Origin: Streptomyces fragilis
Lineage (GTDB): Bacteria > Actinomycetota > Actinomycetes > Streptomycetales > Streptomycetaceae
Assembly (NCBI RefSeq): GCF_003112515.1
Contig: NZ_BEVZ01000002.1
Coordinates: 124,001 to 188,000 of the forward strand
Length of the DNA stretch: 64,000 nucleotides
Direction of reading: 5' to 3'
Below the pieces are notes generated by a model that did not search any database, had not been told where the DNA came from, and saw only the letters and a list, made by a program, of their open reading frames with translations. Of the stretch, positions 34,827-43,505 are shown one piece after another. The position numbers were made by a program, and so were the translations under genes. Positions within the stretch are counted from its first letter, which is position 1. Every line of letters begins with the position of its first letter.

Positions 34827-35831
34827 GTGCCCGGCTCGACCCCACCCTGGAAGCGCCGTTCCCGCAAGCGGGGAGCGGACCTCGAGTCGTCCGACGGCTC
34901 GCACGGCGCACGTGACGCCGAAGAGCGGGGCCCTGATGCCGTGACCGGTGAGGGAGCCCCGCTCGAGACGGCCGGCGGCGGCGCACCGGCGCCGGCCGCG
35001 TCCGACGGGCCCGCCGCCCTGCGGCGGTCCGAAGGCCGGCTGCACGCCGCCCTGGGCGTCGTCGCCGAGCGGATCGTCGCCGTCGCGCCCCGTATCCCGG
35101 TGCGCGACCTGGACACCCTTCGGCGGCACTTCCCCGGGCTCGGCCCGGAGGAGATCGCCGACCGGCTGGTCGCCGGAGCGGCCAAGGCCTCGGCGGCCGT
35201 GGGCGCCGGCGTCGGCGCCGCGAACATGCTGCCGGCCCCGCCGGCCTGGGCCGCCGGAATGGCGACCGAGATCACCGCCGTCGCCGCCGTCGAGCTCAAG
35301 CTCGTGGCGGAACTCCACGAGGTCTACGGACGACGGCCCCCGGGCGACCTGCGCGCCCGGAGCATCGCCTACGTGCGGGTCTGGTCCTCCGAGCACGGAG
35401 TGGACCCCACCCGGCCCACCACCTTCCGCGCGGTGGTCGACACCGGCCTCAAGCAGCAGCTGAGGCGGCAGATCAAACGGCGCCTGATCCGCAACGTGCC
35501 GAACATGCTGCCCTTCATGGTGGGCGCCACGGTGGGCGCCGTCGTCAACCGGCGCGACACCCGGCGGTTCGCCGAACACATCCGCGCCGACCTGCGCAAG
35601 GTGCGGGTCCCGTGGGAGCAGCTCCAGGAGCTCCCGCCGCTGGACCGGCACCACGAGCCCCTCGAACTGCCCGAGACCGTGCACGAGGGGCACAAGGGGA
35701 CCGTGCGCGAGGACCACAAGGGGCACGAGGACCACGAGGCTCCCGGAGGCGAGGGCTCCGGACACGGTGAGCCCGGACGCGACGGCCGCGGGCCCGGGAC
35801 GCCCGGACCCGGGGACCCCCGCAAGGACTGA
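34827..35831 (+). CDS. Hypothetical protein, possibly EcsC-like
   Basis: The 334-residue protein has a disordered Ser/Gly/Ala-rich N-terminus (1-75), a conserved helical centre (about 80-270: RIPVRDLDTLRRHFPGLGPEEIADRLV; GAANMLPAPPAWAAGMATEI; NMLPFMVGATVGAVVNRRDTRRFAEHI) with two weakly hydrophobic Gly/Ala-rich segments, and a His/Glu/Gly-rich tail. The centre resembles EcsC-type proteins, which I hold only tentatively. Starts at GTG 34827. It converges on the DUF3093 gene with a nine-base gap. Confidence 0.75.
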   Translation: MPGSTPPWKRRSRKRGADLESSDGSHGARDAEERGPDAVTGEGAPLETAGGGAPAPAASDGPAALRRSEGRLHAALGVVAERIVAVAPRIPVRDLDTLRRHFPGLGPEEIADRLVAGAAKASAAVGAGVGAANMLPAPPAWAAGMATEITAVAAVELKLVAELHEVYGRRPPGDLRARSIAYVRVWSSEHGVDPTRPTTFRAVVDTGLKQQLRRQIKRRLIRNVPNMLPFMVGATVGAVVNRRDTRRFAEHIRADLRKVRVPWEQLQELPPLDRHHEPLELPETVHEGHKGTVREDHKGHEDHEAPGGEGSGHGEPGRDGRGPGTPGPGDPRKD

Positions 35832-35840
35832 CCCGGGCGG

Positions 35841-36410
35841 CTACCGCGCCGCCGGACGGGCCGCCTCGATCGCCGCCGCCAGCCGCTCCGGCTCGCGGGT
35901 GGACAGGTAGAGGTAGGGAGTCGGGTCCTGCGGGTCGACGACCTCCACCCGCAGCGCCCTCGGCACGTAGGCGCGCAGCAGCATGAACGCGCGCGGGTCG
36001 GCCTTGTGGGACCGCCAGGCGCGGGCCTCGGCCGGGTCCAGGACCTCCGCCGCGCCCAGCGCCCGCAGCGGCACGCGCGCCTCGCCCGCCAGCAGCGAGT
36101 CGCCCGCCACCCGGATCCTCGCCGAGCCGTAGGAGCTCACCACGATCGCCGCCGCGGCCCCGCCGAGGACCAGGCCGCCGAGCATCGGCAGCGCCCCGAA
36201 CGGATAGACGACCAGGGCCGCCGCGACGCCGAGCAGCAGGCTGTACAGCCACCAGTGCCACGGCGCCGACAGGCGCTCGTCGTAGGAGACGACGGCGCGG
36301 GCGGGCGACGCCCCGCCGGAGGCCGGGGACGCCCCGGCCGCCGAGGGCGAGGGCGAGGCGGGCGACGACGGGGCGGACTGCCGGGGGTTCTGCGAAGGGG
36401 AACGCTCCAT
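35841..36410 (-). CDS. DUF3093 membrane protein
   Basis: The 189-residue protein has a Ser/Pro/Ala-rich N-terminus, then YDERLSAPWHWWLYSLLLGVAAALVVYPF and LPMLGGLVLGGAAAAIVV, two membrane segments near 55-100. A cytoplasmic domain follows with RAYVPRALRVEVVDPQDPTPYLYLSTREPERL. DUF3093 is an actinobacterial family of unknown function always found near dut and DUF4193. It is divergent from the thioesterase gene with a 57-base gap, so promoters must overlap. Confidence 0.9.
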   Translation of the reverse strand: MERSPSQNPRQSAPSSPASPSPSAAGASPASGGASPARAVVSYDERLSAPWHWWLYSLLLGVAAALVVYPFGALPMLGGLVLGGAAAAIVVSSYGSARIRVAGDSLLAGEARVPLRALGAAEVLDPAEARAWRSHKADPRAFMLLRAYVPRALRVEVVDPQDPTPYLYLSTREPERLAAAIEAARPAAR

Positions 36411-36467
36411 GCCGTCAAGCTTGGCACGGTGTCCGCCTCGCGCGTACGCGCGGGTAAGGTCTGCGCC

Positions 36468-37052
36468 GTGAGTGCAACGAACACGGCCGTGCAGCCCCCC
36501 GCCGACGCCGCCGCCCCGGTGCGGCACCCCGAGGCGCCCGCCCCCGGCGAGCCCGTCGGTTCCCACTACGAGAACTGCTTCGGCTGTGGCTCCGGTCAGC
36601 CCCACGGACTGCACCTGGCCACCCGGGCGGGCGAGGGCGTGAACGTCACCGCCGAGTTCACCGTGCGCCCCGAGCACCAGGGCGCCCCCGGCCTGGCCCA
36701 CGGCGGCATCCTCGCCACCGCGCTGGACGACGCGCTGGGCTCCCTGAACTGGCTGCTGCGCACCATCTCGGTCACCGGCCGCCTGGAGACCGACTACCGG
36801 CGCCCGGTGCCGGTGGGCAGCGTGCTCCACATCGCGGCCGAGGTCACCGCCGTGGCCGGCCGCAAGATCTACGCCACCGCCGTGGGGCGCCTGGGCGGGC
36901 CCGAGGGGCCGGTCGCGGTCCGGGCGGACGCGCTGTTCATCGAGGTCAAGGTCGACCACTTCATCGAGAACGGCCGCAAGGAGGAGATCCAGGCCGTGAT
37001 GGACGACCCCGACGCGGTGCGCCAGGCGCGTGCCTTCGAGGTGAATCCGTGA
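36468..37052 (+). CDS. PaaI-type hotdog-fold thioesterase
   Basis: The 194-residue protein has the hotdog helix AHGGILATALDDALGS (about 80-95) with the GG-x9-D-like active site of the PaaI group. Upstream is a cysteine-containing CFGCGSGQPHGLHL motif seen in one subfamily. It would hydrolyse acyl-CoA or similar thioesters. GTG 36468 has no Shine-Dalgarno, but TAAGGT lies eight bases upstream, so the transcript is likely leaderless. The dut start overlaps its stop by four bases. Confidence 0.87.
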   Translation: MSATNTAVQPPADAAAPVRHPEAPAPGEPVGSHYENCFGCGSGQPHGLHLATRAGEGVNVTAEFTVRPEHQGAPGLAHGGILATALDDALGSLNWLLRTISVTGRLETDYRRPVPVGSVLHIAAEVTAVAGRKIYATAVGRLGGPEGPVAVRADALFIEVKVDHFIENGRKEEIQAVMDDPDAVRQARAFEVNP

Positions 37053-37561
37053 GCGACGGCCTCCAGGTGCTGATCCGCCGGATCGACGCCGAGGTGCCGC
37101 TGCCCGCCTACGCCCACCCGGGCGACGCGGGCGCCGACCTGCGCACCACCGAGGCGTGCGAACTGGCCCCCGGGGAGCGGGCCGTGCTGCCCACCGGGGT
37201 GTCGATCGCCCTCCCCGAGGGGTACGCCGCCTTCGTGCACCCGCGCTCGGGTCTGGCAGCTCGTTGCGGTGTGGCACTGGTGAACGCCCCAGGGACGGTG
37301 GATGCCGGGTACCGTGGGGAGATCAAGGTGATCGTGGTGAATCTCGACCCGCGCGAGTCGGTGCGGTTCGAGCGTTTCGACCGGATCGCGCAACTGGTCG
37401 TCCAGCAGGTCGAGAGGGTCCGCTTCCAGGAGGTGGCGGAACTTCCCGGCTCGGTACGGGCCGCGGGGGGCTTCGGGTCCACCGGCGGTCATGCCGCGGT
37501 GGGCGATGTGGCGGGTGGGAATCGATACGGTTCGGGCGTATCCGACCGGGAAGGACAGTGA
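37049..37561 (+). CDS. dut: Deoxyuridine 5'-triphosphate nucleotidohydrolase
   Basis: The 170-residue trimeric-type dUTPase has the motifs HPGDAGADLRT, PRSGLAARCGVALVNAPGTVDAGYRGEIKVI (motifs 2 and 3), RFDRIAQLVVQQV and the C-terminal P-loop-like RAAGGFGSTGGHAA that closes over the site. It converts dUTP to dUMP, keeping uracil out of DNA. The GTG start overlaps the thioesterase stop by four bases and DUF3710 starts one base after its stop. Confidence 0.95.
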   Translation: MSDGLQVLIRRIDAEVPLPAYAHPGDAGADLRTTEACELAPGERAVLPTGVSIALPEGYAAFVHPRSGLAARCGVALVNAPGTVDAGYRGEIKVIVVNLDPRESVRFERFDRIAQLVVQQVERVRFQEVAELPGSVRAAGGFGSTGGHAAVGDVAGGNRYGSGVSDREGQ

Positions 37562-37562
37562 C

Positions 37563-38327
37563 GTGTTCGGACGTCGCAAGAAGGGCACTGCCGCCGACGG
37601 CGCGGCGGGCGAGGCCGAGCAGGTCGTCGGCGGTGTCGGCAGCGGGGCGGAAGAGGCCGGGCAGGAGCGGGTGAGGCTGGAGCCCGCCCCGCGCCCCGAC
37701 GGCCCCTGGGACAGCTCCGAGGTCCGTGAGCCGGGCGAGGGCCGCGTGGACCTCGGCGGCATGTTCGTGCCGGGAGTCGACGGCATGGAGCTGCGTGTGG
37801 AGGTCGCCGGCGACGCCATCGTCGCCGCGACCGTCGTGCTGCGCGACAGTGCCATCCAGCTGCAGGCCTTCGCCGCTCCCAAGCGTGAGGGCATCTGGGG
37901 CGAGGTGCGGGAGGAGATCGCCTCCGGCATCACCCAGCAGGGCGGCATCGTCGACGAGACCGAGGGCCCGCTGGGCTGGGAGCTGCGGGCGCAGGTGCCG
38001 GTGAAGCTGCCCGACGGCACGGGCGGCTTCCAGGTCGTGCGGTTCGTCGGCGTCGACGGCCCGCGGTGGTTCCTGCGGGGCGTCATCTCCGGGCAGGGCG
38101 CCGTGCAGCCCGAGGCCGCCGGTCTGCTGGAGCACATCTTCCGCGACACGGTCGTGGTCCGGGGCGAGGGGCCGATGGCTCCGCGGGACCCGATCGTGCT
38201 GAAGCTGCCGAACGACGCGCAGATGGTGCCGGAGGGCATGCAGGCGCCGGCCGAGGACCAGGGCTCGCGCTTCGCGGGCGGCATCGGCCAGCTCCAGCGC
38301 GGCCCGGAGATCTCCGAGATCCGTTAG
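37563..38327 (+). CDS. DUF3710 protein
   Basis: The 254-residue protein begins (V)FGRRKKGTAADG. It carries a conserved core GRVDLGGMFVPGVDGMELRVEVAGDAIVAATVVLRDSAIQLQAFAAPKREGIWGEVR and a RWFLRGVISG block. Function unknown; actinobacterial only. GTG 37563 is one base from the dut stop, so they are co-translated. A strong terminator follows. The equivalent protein lies next to dut in mycobacteria. Confidence 0.9.
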   Translation: MFGRRKKGTAADGAAGEAEQVVGGVGSGAEEAGQERVRLEPAPRPDGPWDSSEVREPGEGRVDLGGMFVPGVDGMELRVEVAGDAIVAATVVLRDSAIQLQAFAAPKREGIWGEVREEIASGITQQGGIVDETEGPLGWELRAQVPVKLPDGTGGFQVVRFVGVDGPRWFLRGVISGQGAVQPEAAGLLEHIFRDTVVVRGEGPMAPRDPIVLKLPNDAQMVPEGMQAPAEDQGSRFAGGIGQLQRGPEISEIR

Positions 38328-38334
38328 TCCCCCC

Positions 38335-38367
38335 CTCCGCCGCGCCCCCGCCGGGGGCGCGGCGGAG
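38335..38367 (+). terminator. Terminator hairpin after DUF3710
   Basis: A perfect 15-bp stem (38335-38349 with 38353-38367) with a three-base loop begins eight bases after the stop codon. Confidence 0.85.
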
Positions 38368-38497
38368 TGCGTCCGAGCCCCCGGCGTACGGGCCCGCGCA
38401 CTCTTCCGGTGGAACCTGCGTCCCGCCCGGCGAGCGTGCGGAAGGCCTCGTTCCGCTTGGGTTCCGGCGGCTCCCGCGGCCCCGGTAGGCTGCAGAC

Positions 38498-38896
38498 ATG
38501 AGTGCTGTTCCCCGTTCCGACAAGCCGGTGGGCCGCTTCCGCCGCATGATCGACCGGCTCTCCTCGTCCCAGGAGGACCTGGAGCGCGAGGAGCTGCGGG
38601 AGGAGACGGACACCGCGGGAATGACCCGAATAGGTGACTGCAGCGACCGGGAGGTCGTCACCGTCACTGGTACCTTGCGCACGGTCACCCTGCGCCCGCG
38701 GGCGGGGGTCCCGGCCCTGGAGGCGGAGTTGTTCGACGGCTCGGCCTCGCTGGACCTGGTGTGGCTGGGCAGACGCTCCATCGTGGGCGTGGAGCCCGGG
38801 CGCAGGCTGATCGCGTCGGGACGGATCACCCTGATCCGGGGCCGCCGCGTGCTGTTCAACCCCCACTACGAACTGAGACCCCTCGGACGGGAGTAG
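38498..38896 (+). CDS. OB-fold nucleic acid binding domain protein
   Basis: The 132-residue protein has an OB-fold from about residue 45: IGDCSDREVVTVTGTLRTVTLRPRAGVPALEAELFDGSASLDLVWLGRRSIVGVEPGRRLIASGRI. It is the family found beside DUF3159 in most Actinobacteria. There is no Shine-Dalgarno; TAGGCT lies six bases before the ATG, so it is probably leaderless. The DUF3159 gene follows by three bases. Confidence 0.88.
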   Translation: MSAVPRSDKPVGRFRRMIDRLSSSQEDLEREELREETDTAGMTRIGDCSDREVVTVTGTLRTVTLRPRAGVPALEAELFDGSASLDLVWLGRRSIVGVEPGRRLIASGRITLIRGRRVLFNPHYELRPLGRE

Positions 38897-38899
38897 CCG

Positions 38900-39712
38900 G
38901 TGACGTCGCTCGACAAGCCGACCGAAGAGGCACCGCAGACGGAGCACGACTCACGGGCGGCGACCGAGGCCGCACTCGGCGAGGCCTTCGGCGGGGTCCG
39001 CGGCATGATCGAGACGGTCGTGCCCGGCCTGATCTTCGTCGCGATCTACACCGTCAACAAGGACCTGCACGTCTCGGCGATCGCCGCGCTGGCGGTTTCC
39101 CTGCTGATGGGCGTCGTCCGGCTGGTCCGCAAGGACACCGTCAAGCACGCCTTCAGCGGCGTCTTCGGGGTGGCCTTCGGCGTGGTGTTCGCGATGATGA
39201 CGGGCAACGCGAAGGACTTCTACCTGCCCGGCATGCTCTACACGCTGGGTCTCGCGGTGGCCTACCTGCTGTCCACGGCGCTGGGCTTCCCGCTGATCGG
39301 CGTGATCCTCGGACCGCTGTTCAAGGAGAACCTGTCCTGGCGCAAGCGGAACCCGGGCCGCAAGAAGGCCTACGCCAAGGCCAGCGTCGCCTGGGGCCTG
39401 ATCCTGCTCGCCAAGTGCGCGATCCTCTTCCCGCTGTACTGGTGGGCGGACACCACCGAGCTCGGCTGGGTGCTGATCGGGCTGAAGATCCCGCCGTTCC
39501 TGCTGGCCGTCTGGCTGACCTGGATCTTCCTGGCGAAGGCGCCCGCCCCCATCGACGTCTTCGCGGAGATGGAGGAGCGGGAGCGGGCCGAGGCGGCGGC
39601 CGAGGCCGCGGCCCAGGACCCCGCCGCCGGCACCGCGGGCGTCGAGGCGGCCGAGGGCACCGCGGCCGCCGACGCTCCGGACCAGGGCGGGCGGCACCGG
39701 CGCGAGGCCTGA
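38900..39712 (+). CDS. DUF3159 membrane protein
   Basis: The 270-residue protein has five or six membrane segments between residues 35 and 215, starting FGGVRGMIETVVPGLIFVAIYTV and including AFSGVFGVAFGVVFAMMTG. A Glu/Ala-rich tail follows. DUF3159 is an actinobacterial membrane family of unknown function (VUT/intracellular-septation-A-like topology). GTG 38900 follows the OB-fold stop by three bases, an obvious operon. It converges on the TrkA pair. Confidence 0.9.
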   Translation: MTSLDKPTEEAPQTEHDSRAATEAALGEAFGGVRGMIETVVPGLIFVAIYTVNKDLHVSAIAALAVSLLMGVVRLVRKDTVKHAFSGVFGVAFGVVFAMMTGNAKDFYLPGMLYTLGLAVAYLLSTALGFPLIGVILGPLFKENLSWRKRNPGRKKAYAKASVAWGLILLAKCAILFPLYWWADTTELGWVLIGLKIPPFLLAVWLTWIFLAKAPAPIDVFAEMEERERAEAAAEAAAQDPAAGTAGVEAAEGTAAADAPDQGGRHRREA

Positions 39713-39738
39713 CCGTCCCCGGCACCCCACGACGAAGC

Positions 39739-39780
39739 GGCGGGCCCGCGACACCCTTCCCGGGGTGCCGCGGGCCCGCC
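39739..39780. terminator. Bidirectional terminator between DUF3159 and the TrkA pair
   Basis: GGCGGGCCCGCG (39739-39750) pairs with CGCGGGCCCGCC (39769-39780). Flanking ACGACG/CGTCGT extends the stem with mismatches. Confidence 0.85.
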
Positions 39781-39818
39781 GCTCCGTCGTGTGCGGGCCC
39801 GCTGCCCGCCCGCCGCCG

Positions 39819-40487
39819 TCAGACGTTGTTGCGCACGGACAGCAGGGTCTCCAGCTGCTCCTCGCGGTCCTGCGCGGCCACGAAGAGGAGCTCGTCGCCG
39901 GCCTCCAGCGAGTCCTCGGGGGAGGGCGCCAGCACCCGCGAGCCGCGGATGATGGTGACCAGCGAGGTGTCCTGCGGCCAGGCCACGTCCCCCACCCGGG
40001 TGCCGGCCAGGGCCGACTCCGGGGGCAGGGTGAGCTCGACCAGGTTGGCGTCGCCGTGGCTGAAGCGCAGCAGGCGCACCAGGTCGCCGACGCTCACCGC
40101 CTCCTCCACCAGCGCGGACATCAGCCGCGGCGTCGAGACGGCGACGTCCACGCCCCACGCCTCGTTGAAGAGCCACTCGTTCTTCGGGTTGTTGACCCGG
40201 GCGACGACCCGCGGCACCCCGTACTCGGTCTTCGCCAGCAGCGAGACCACCAGGTTGACCTTGTCGTCGCCGGTGGCGGCGATGACGACGTTGCAGCGCT
40301 GCAGCGCCGCCTCGTCCAGCGAGGTGATCTCGCAGGCGTCGGCGAGCAGCCACTCGGCGCGCGGCACCCGCTCCACCGAGATGGCGGTCGGCGCCTTGTC
40401 GATCAGCAGGATCTCGTGGCCGTTCTCCAGCAGCTCGCCCGCGATCGAGCGGCCGACGGCGCCGGCTCCGGCAATGGCGACCCTCAT
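39819..40487 (-). CDS. ceoC: TrkA-type potassium regulatory protein (CeoC-like)
   Basis: The 222-residue protein has an RCK-N Rossmann fold (MRVAIAGAGAVGRSIAGELLENGHEILLID, IAATGDDKVNLVVSLLAK) and a C-terminal RCK-C/TrkA-C domain (ELTLPPESALAGTRVGDV to DELLFVAAQ). It binds NAD(H) or nucleotides and gates a potassium transporter. Its ATG overlaps the upstream TrkA stop by one base (TGATG). From memory, mycobacterial CeoB/CeoC occur in the same arrangement. The likely partner is the KimA-like permease divergent from this pair. Confidence 0.92.
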   Translation of the reverse strand: MRVAIAGAGAVGRSIAGELLENGHEILLIDKAPTAISVERVPRAEWLLADACEITSLDEAALQRCNVVIAATGDDKVNLVVSLLAKTEYGVPRVVARVNNPKNEWLFNEAWGVDVAVSTPRLMSALVEEAVSVGDLVRLLRFSHGDANLVELTLPPESALAGTRVGDVAWPQDTSLVTIIRGSRVLAPSPEDSLEAGDELLFVAAQDREEQLETLLSVRNNV

Positions 40488-41158
40488 CAGTGCCCCGCCT
40501 CCTCTTCCGGACCCTTGGCGAACGCGGCCTCGATCTCGGCCACGTCCTCGGTCCGCATCATGACGTGGACCAGGTCGCCGTCCTGGAGGACGGTCTGCGA
40601 CGTGGGGATCATCGCCTCGCCGAACCGGGTGAGGAACGCCACCCGCACACCCGTCTCGTCCTGCAGTCGGCTGATCCGGTGGCCGATCCACGCCGGGGAG
40701 GTGTGCACCTCGGCCAGCTGGACGCCGCCGGTGGGGTCGCGCCACAGCGGCTCGGCGCCCGAGGGCAGCAGGCGGCGCAGCATCTGGTCCGCCGTCCAGC
40801 GGACCGTGGCCACCGTCGGGATGCCCAGACGCTGGTAGACCTCCGCCCGCCGCGGGTCGTAGATGCGCGCCGCGACGTGCTCGATGCCGAACATCTCGCG
40901 GGCCACCCGGGCGGCGATGATGTTGGAGTTGTCGCCGCTGGAGACGGCGGCGAAGGCGCCCGCCTCCTCGATGCCGGCCTCACGCAGGGTGTCCTGGTCG
41001 AACCCCACACCGGTGACCCGGCGGCCTCCGAAACCGGAACCCAGCCGGCGGAAGGCGGTGGGGTCGCGGTCGATCACGGCGACCGTGTGCCCCTGCTGCT
41101 CCAAGGTCTGGGCGAGCGCGGCGCCCACGCGTCCGCAGCCCATGATGACGATGTGCAC
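40487..41158 (-). CDS. ceoB: TrkA-type potassium regulatory protein (CeoB-like)
   Basis: The 223-residue protein starts at GTG 41158 with VHIVIMGCGRVGAALAQTLEQQGHTVAVIDRD, an RCK-N NAD-binding fold. It continues with AAVSSGDNSNIIAARVAREMFG and a C-terminal TrkA-C domain (GVQLAEVHTSPAWIGHRISRLQ; LVHVMMRTEDV). It is the first gene of the pair and probably forms a heteromer with the downstream protein. It is divergent from the KimA-like permease across 244 bases, consistent with a joint potassium-uptake unit. Confidence 0.92.
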   Translation of the reverse strand: MHIVIMGCGRVGAALAQTLEQQGHTVAVIDRDPTAFRRLGSGFGGRRVTGVGFDQDTLREAGIEEAGAFAAVSSGDNSNIIAARVAREMFGIEHVAARIYDPRRAEVYQRLGIPTVATVRWTADQMLRRLLPSGAEPLWRDPTGGVQLAEVHTSPAWIGHRISRLQDETGVRVAFLTRFGEAMIPTSQTVLQDGDLVHVMMRTEDVAEIEAAFAKGPEEEAGH

Positions 41159-41402
41159 GACCGTCCTTCCGGTGTCCCGATTGTCGTTCCGCACTGATGC
41201 TCTCGAGCCGTACGTGCCGCCCGGCGTCGCCGGCCGACACGAACAGGGTCTCAGACAGCCGCCCAAGGTACACACGCAGCGTCCGGAGCAAACCACCCCC
41301 CGCACCGGCCGGGTAAAGCCTTGGCGATGTTTTGCAACCCTTAACGCGATCCTGATGTCCCTGGCGCGGTCCTCCCCCTGCTCGGGCCTACGATCCTCTG
41401 TC

Positions 41403-43505
41403 GTGTCCAAACTGACCGACGTGCCCAAACGCATCCTCATCGGGCGCGCACTCCGCAGCGACCGGCTGGGCGAGACCCTCCTGCCCAAGAGGGTCGCCCT
41501 GCCCGTCTTCGCCTCCGACCCGCTCTCCTCCGTGGCCTACGCGCCCGGAGAGGTGCTGCTGGTCCTGTCGATCGCGGGCGTGTCGGCCTACCACTTCAGC
41601 CCCTGGATCGCCGTGGCGGTCGTGGTGCTGATGTTCACGGTCGTCGCCTCCTACCGGCAGAACGTGCACGCCTACCCCAGCGGCGGCGGCGACTACGAGG
41701 TCGCGACCACGAACCTGGGCCGCCGGGCCGGCAAGACCGTCGCCAGCGCGCTGCTGGTGGACTACGTGCTCACCGTGGCCGTGTCGATCGCCTCGGGCAT
41801 CGAGAACCTCGGCTCGGCCGTGCCGTTCGTGGTCGAGCACAAGGTCGCCTGCGCGGTCGCCGTGATCGTGCTGCTCACCCTGATGAACCTGCGCGGGGTG
41901 AGGGAGTCGGGCAAGCTCTTCGCCGTCCCGACCTACGTCTTCGTCACCGGCGTCTTCGCGATGATCCTCTGGGGCGCCTTCCGCGGCATGTTCCTCGGCG
42001 ACGACATGCGGGCGCCCACCGCCGACTTCGAGATCCGCGCCGAGCACCAGGGGATCGCCGGGTTCGCCCTGGTCTTCCTGCTGCTGCGGGCCTTCTCCTC
42101 CGGCTGCGCCGCGCTGACCGGCGTGGAGGCCATCTCCAACGGCGTGCCCGCCTTCCGCAAGCCGAAGTCCCGCAACGCGGCGACCACCCTGCTGCTGATG
42201 GGCACCATCGCCGTCACCATGTTCTGCGGCATCATCGCCCTCGCCATGGCCACCGGCGTCAAGATGGCCGAGGCGCCCGCCCGCGACCTGCTGGAGAACG
42301 GCCGGCCGGTGGGCTCCGGCTACGTCCAGGACCCGGTGATCACGCAGGTCGCCGAGGCGGTCTTCGGACACAACACGCTGCCCTTCCTGATCCTCGCCGG
42401 AGCCACCGCGCTGGTCCTCTTCCTCGCCGCCAACACCGCCTACAACGGCTTCCCGGTGCTCGGCTCGATCCTGGCCCAGGACCGCTACCTGCCCCGCCAG
42501 CTGCACACCCGCGGCGACCGCCTCGCCTTCTCCAACGGCATCGTGCTGCTGGCCGGCGCGGCCGCCCTGCTCGTGGTGGTCTACGACGCGGACTCCACGC
42601 GGCTGATCCAGCTCTACATCGTCGGCGTGTTCGTCTCCTTCACCATCAGCCAGATCGGCATGGTCCGGCACTGGAACCGCCACCTGGCGACCGAGCGCGA
42701 CCAGGCGGCCCGCCGCCGGATGCAGCGCTCGCGCGCCATCAACGCCTTCGGCGCCACCTTCACCGGCCTGGTGCTGGTCGTGGTGCTGCTCACCAAGTTC
42801 ACCCACGGCGCCTGGGTCGCCCTGCTCGGCATGGTCATCTTCTACGCCACGATGACGGTGATCCGGCGCCACTACGACCGCGTAGCCGAGGAGATCGCCG
42901 CGCCCGAGGAGCCCGGCGACGAGAGCCAGCGGCCCTCGCGGGTGCACTCGGTGGTCCTGGTCTCCAAGGTCCACAAGCCGGCCCTGCGGGCCCTGAGCTA
43001 CGCCCGGATGATGCGCTCCGACACCTTGGAGGCGCTCACCGTCAACGTCGATCCCGCCGAGACGAAGGAACTGCGCGAGGAGTGGGACCGGCGCCGCATC
43101 GACGTGCCGCTGAAGGTCCTGGACTCCCCGTACCGCGAGGTCACCCGCCCGGTGGTGGAGTACGTGAAGAACCTGCGCCGGGAGTCCCCGCGCGACGTGG
43201 TGTCCGTCTACATCCCCGAGTACGTGGTCGGCCACTGGTACGAGCAGCTGCTCCACAACCAGAGCGCGCTGCGGCTCAAGGGCCGGCTGCTCTTCCAGGC
43301 CGGTGTGATGGTCACCTCGGTCCCGTACCAGCTGGAGTCCTCCGAAGTGGCCCGGCTGCGGGCGCGGCGGCGTGCGAACTGGAACGCCCCCGGATCCGTC
43401 CGGCGCGGCCCCGCGACCCCCTCGCGCAACGGGGGCAACGGCGAGCGGCGCGACCGGAAGGGCGGGACCCGGGCGGACGGGTCCGAGGGCAGCGGCTCCG
43501 CGTGA
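41403..43505 (+). CDS. APC-superfamily permease, KimA-like potassium importer
   Basis: The 700-residue protein has about 12 membrane segments (residues 45-500; LPVFASDPLSSVAYAPGEVLLVLSIAG; GCAALTGVEAISNGVPAF) and a cytoplasmic C-terminal domain (SVVLVSKVHKPALRALSYARMM...LTVNV) with a Usp-like fold, as in Bacillus KimA (YdaO). KimA imports K+ with H+ and is inhibited by c-di-AMP. Neighbouring TrkA proteins support potassium transport over amino-acid transport. GTG 41403 lies eight bases after a TACGAT hexamer, so it may be leaderless. The last 40 residues are Gly/Arg-rich and the stop codon lies in a tandem repeat. Confidence 0.87.
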   Translation: MSKLTDVPKRILIGRALRSDRLGETLLPKRVALPVFASDPLSSVAYAPGEVLLVLSIAGVSAYHFSPWIAVAVVVLMFTVVASYRQNVHAYPSGGGDYEVATTNLGRRAGKTVASALLVDYVLTVAVSIASGIENLGSAVPFVVEHKVACAVAVIVLLTLMNLRGVRESGKLFAVPTYVFVTGVFAMILWGAFRGMFLGDDMRAPTADFEIRAEHQGIAGFALVFLLLRAFSSGCAALTGVEAISNGVPAFRKPKSRNAATTLLLMGTIAVTMFCGIIALAMATGVKMAEAPARDLLENGRPVGSGYVQDPVITQVAEAVFGHNTLPFLILAGATALVLFLAANTAYNGFPVLGSILAQDRYLPRQLHTRGDRLAFSNGIVLLAGAAALLVVVYDADSTRLIQLYIVGVFVSFTISQIGMVRHWNRHLATERDQAARRRMQRSRAINAFGATFTGLVLVVVLLTKFTHGAWVALLGMVIFYATMTVIRRHYDRVAEEIAAPEEPGDESQRPSRVHSVVLVSKVHKPALRALSYARMMRSDTLEALTVNVDPAETKELREEWDRRRIDVPLKVLDSPYREVTRPVVEYVKNLRRESPRDVVSVYIPEYVVGHWYEQLLHNQSALRLKGRLLFQAGVMVTSVPYQLESSEVARLRARRRANWNAPGSVRRGPATPSRNGGNGERRDRKGGTRADGSEGSGSA

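Noticed and set aside
41159..41402. ydaO/c-di-AMP riboswitch before the KimA-like gene
   Set aside because: The gap is short, a -10-like hexamer lies eight bases from the start codon, and no riboswitch core was recognised.
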